From contig JAAXUD010000181.1 of NCBI GenBank assembly GCA_013336205.1, positions 1 through 6,227 on the forward strand: DNA of 6,227 nucleotides, given 5' to 3'. The position numbers were made by a program, and so were the translations under genes. Below are positions 6,009-6,227 of the stretch, piece after piece. This stretch comes from Lentimicrobium sp. Its GTDB lineage: Bacteria > Bacteroidota > Bacteroidia > Bacteroidales > Lentimicrobiaceae. Positions within the stretch are counted from its first letter, which is position 1. Every line of letters starts with the position of its first letter. The notes under the pieces are model-generated. The model worked only from the letters and a program-made list of their open reading frames with translations. It had not been told where the DNA came from and did no database searches.

Positions 6009-6227
6009 TATAAATGTGAGTGGATTTTATAAACCTATCCCAATAATCTGTCAAAAATGGAGTTTTCGGAGTGGACTCGAATTTTAAAAACAAGAGGAAT
6101 ACATTTCTTAATCTGATCCCCCGTAAGGGCGTTAAAATCCAATTGCGATAAGCAAGAAATTAACAATAGTAGCTGGAATCATTTTATCCGGAATCGGGGA
6201 ATCGGAATTATATCGTTAACGCTTTTC

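Larger units (their letters stand above)
5830..6227. other. Gene-free region upstream of the kinase operon
   Basis: No coding region is supported over these 398 bases. The only in-frame stretches are tiny: a 19-residue frame from an ATG at about 6057 on the plus strand, and a short hydrophobic minus-strand frame ending near 6135. The region holds the candidate promoter and the 21-bp-period repeat, an 8-bp palindrome CGGGCCCG (5944-5951) between the two, and a perfect 8-bp tandem repeat GGAATCGG (6190-6205). The rest, 6009-6189, shows nothing I can name. Confidence 0.6.

Noticed and set aside
6057..6116. 19-residue frame on the plus strand beginning MEFSEW
   Set aside because: Too short, with no recognisable motif and no translation signals.
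6132..6215. Short minus-strand frame ending in a hydrophobic stretch (MIPATIVNFLLIAIGF)
   Set aside because: An in-frame stop lies a few codons upstream, only 16 residues follow the ATG, and no family is recognised; chance is the simplest explanation.

Overview
The window looks like a chromosomal segment of a member of the Bacteroidota. The reasons are a perfect match to the phylum's -7 promoter element (TAnnTTTG), the lack of clear Shine-Dalgarno sites, a moderate-to-low GC content, and a LytS-type kinase next to LytTR regulators of the style common in that phylum. I cannot place it below phylum with confidence.

All recognisable genes lie on the minus strand. From right to left: a gene-free region of roughly 400 bp (5830-6227) holds a candidate promoter (5933-5940) and, just upstream of it, a 14-bp direct repeat with an exact 21-bp period (5974-6008). 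Next comes a three-gene signalling operon: a very large membrane histidine kinase with six predicted membrane helices, seven PAS domains and a LytS-type catalytic core (1933-5829); a receiver-only response regulator (1506-1922); and a full receiver-LytTR response regulator (748-1509). The kinase and the first regulator are 10 nt apart, and the two regulators overlap by 4 nt (ATGA). After a 143-nt gap filled with short tandem repeats lies a small stand-alone cupin gene (254-604). At the left edge is what reads as the C-terminal part of an OsmC/Ohr-family protein whose N-terminal part is missing (1-118).

Proposed logic (inference): the kinase integrates several signals through its PAS array and passes phosphate to Asp55 of one or both receivers. 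The LytTR protein would bind DNA, perhaps at the 21-bp-period repeat in front of its own operon. The receiver-only protein is about 64% identical to the receiver of the LytTR protein and stops just before the point where the LytTR domain would begin. It therefore looks like a duplicate that lost its output domain, and could act as a competitor, phosphate sink or partner. This trio and its putative autoregulatory site are the most interesting part of the window. No RNA genes, insertion sequences or CRISPR arrays were seen.
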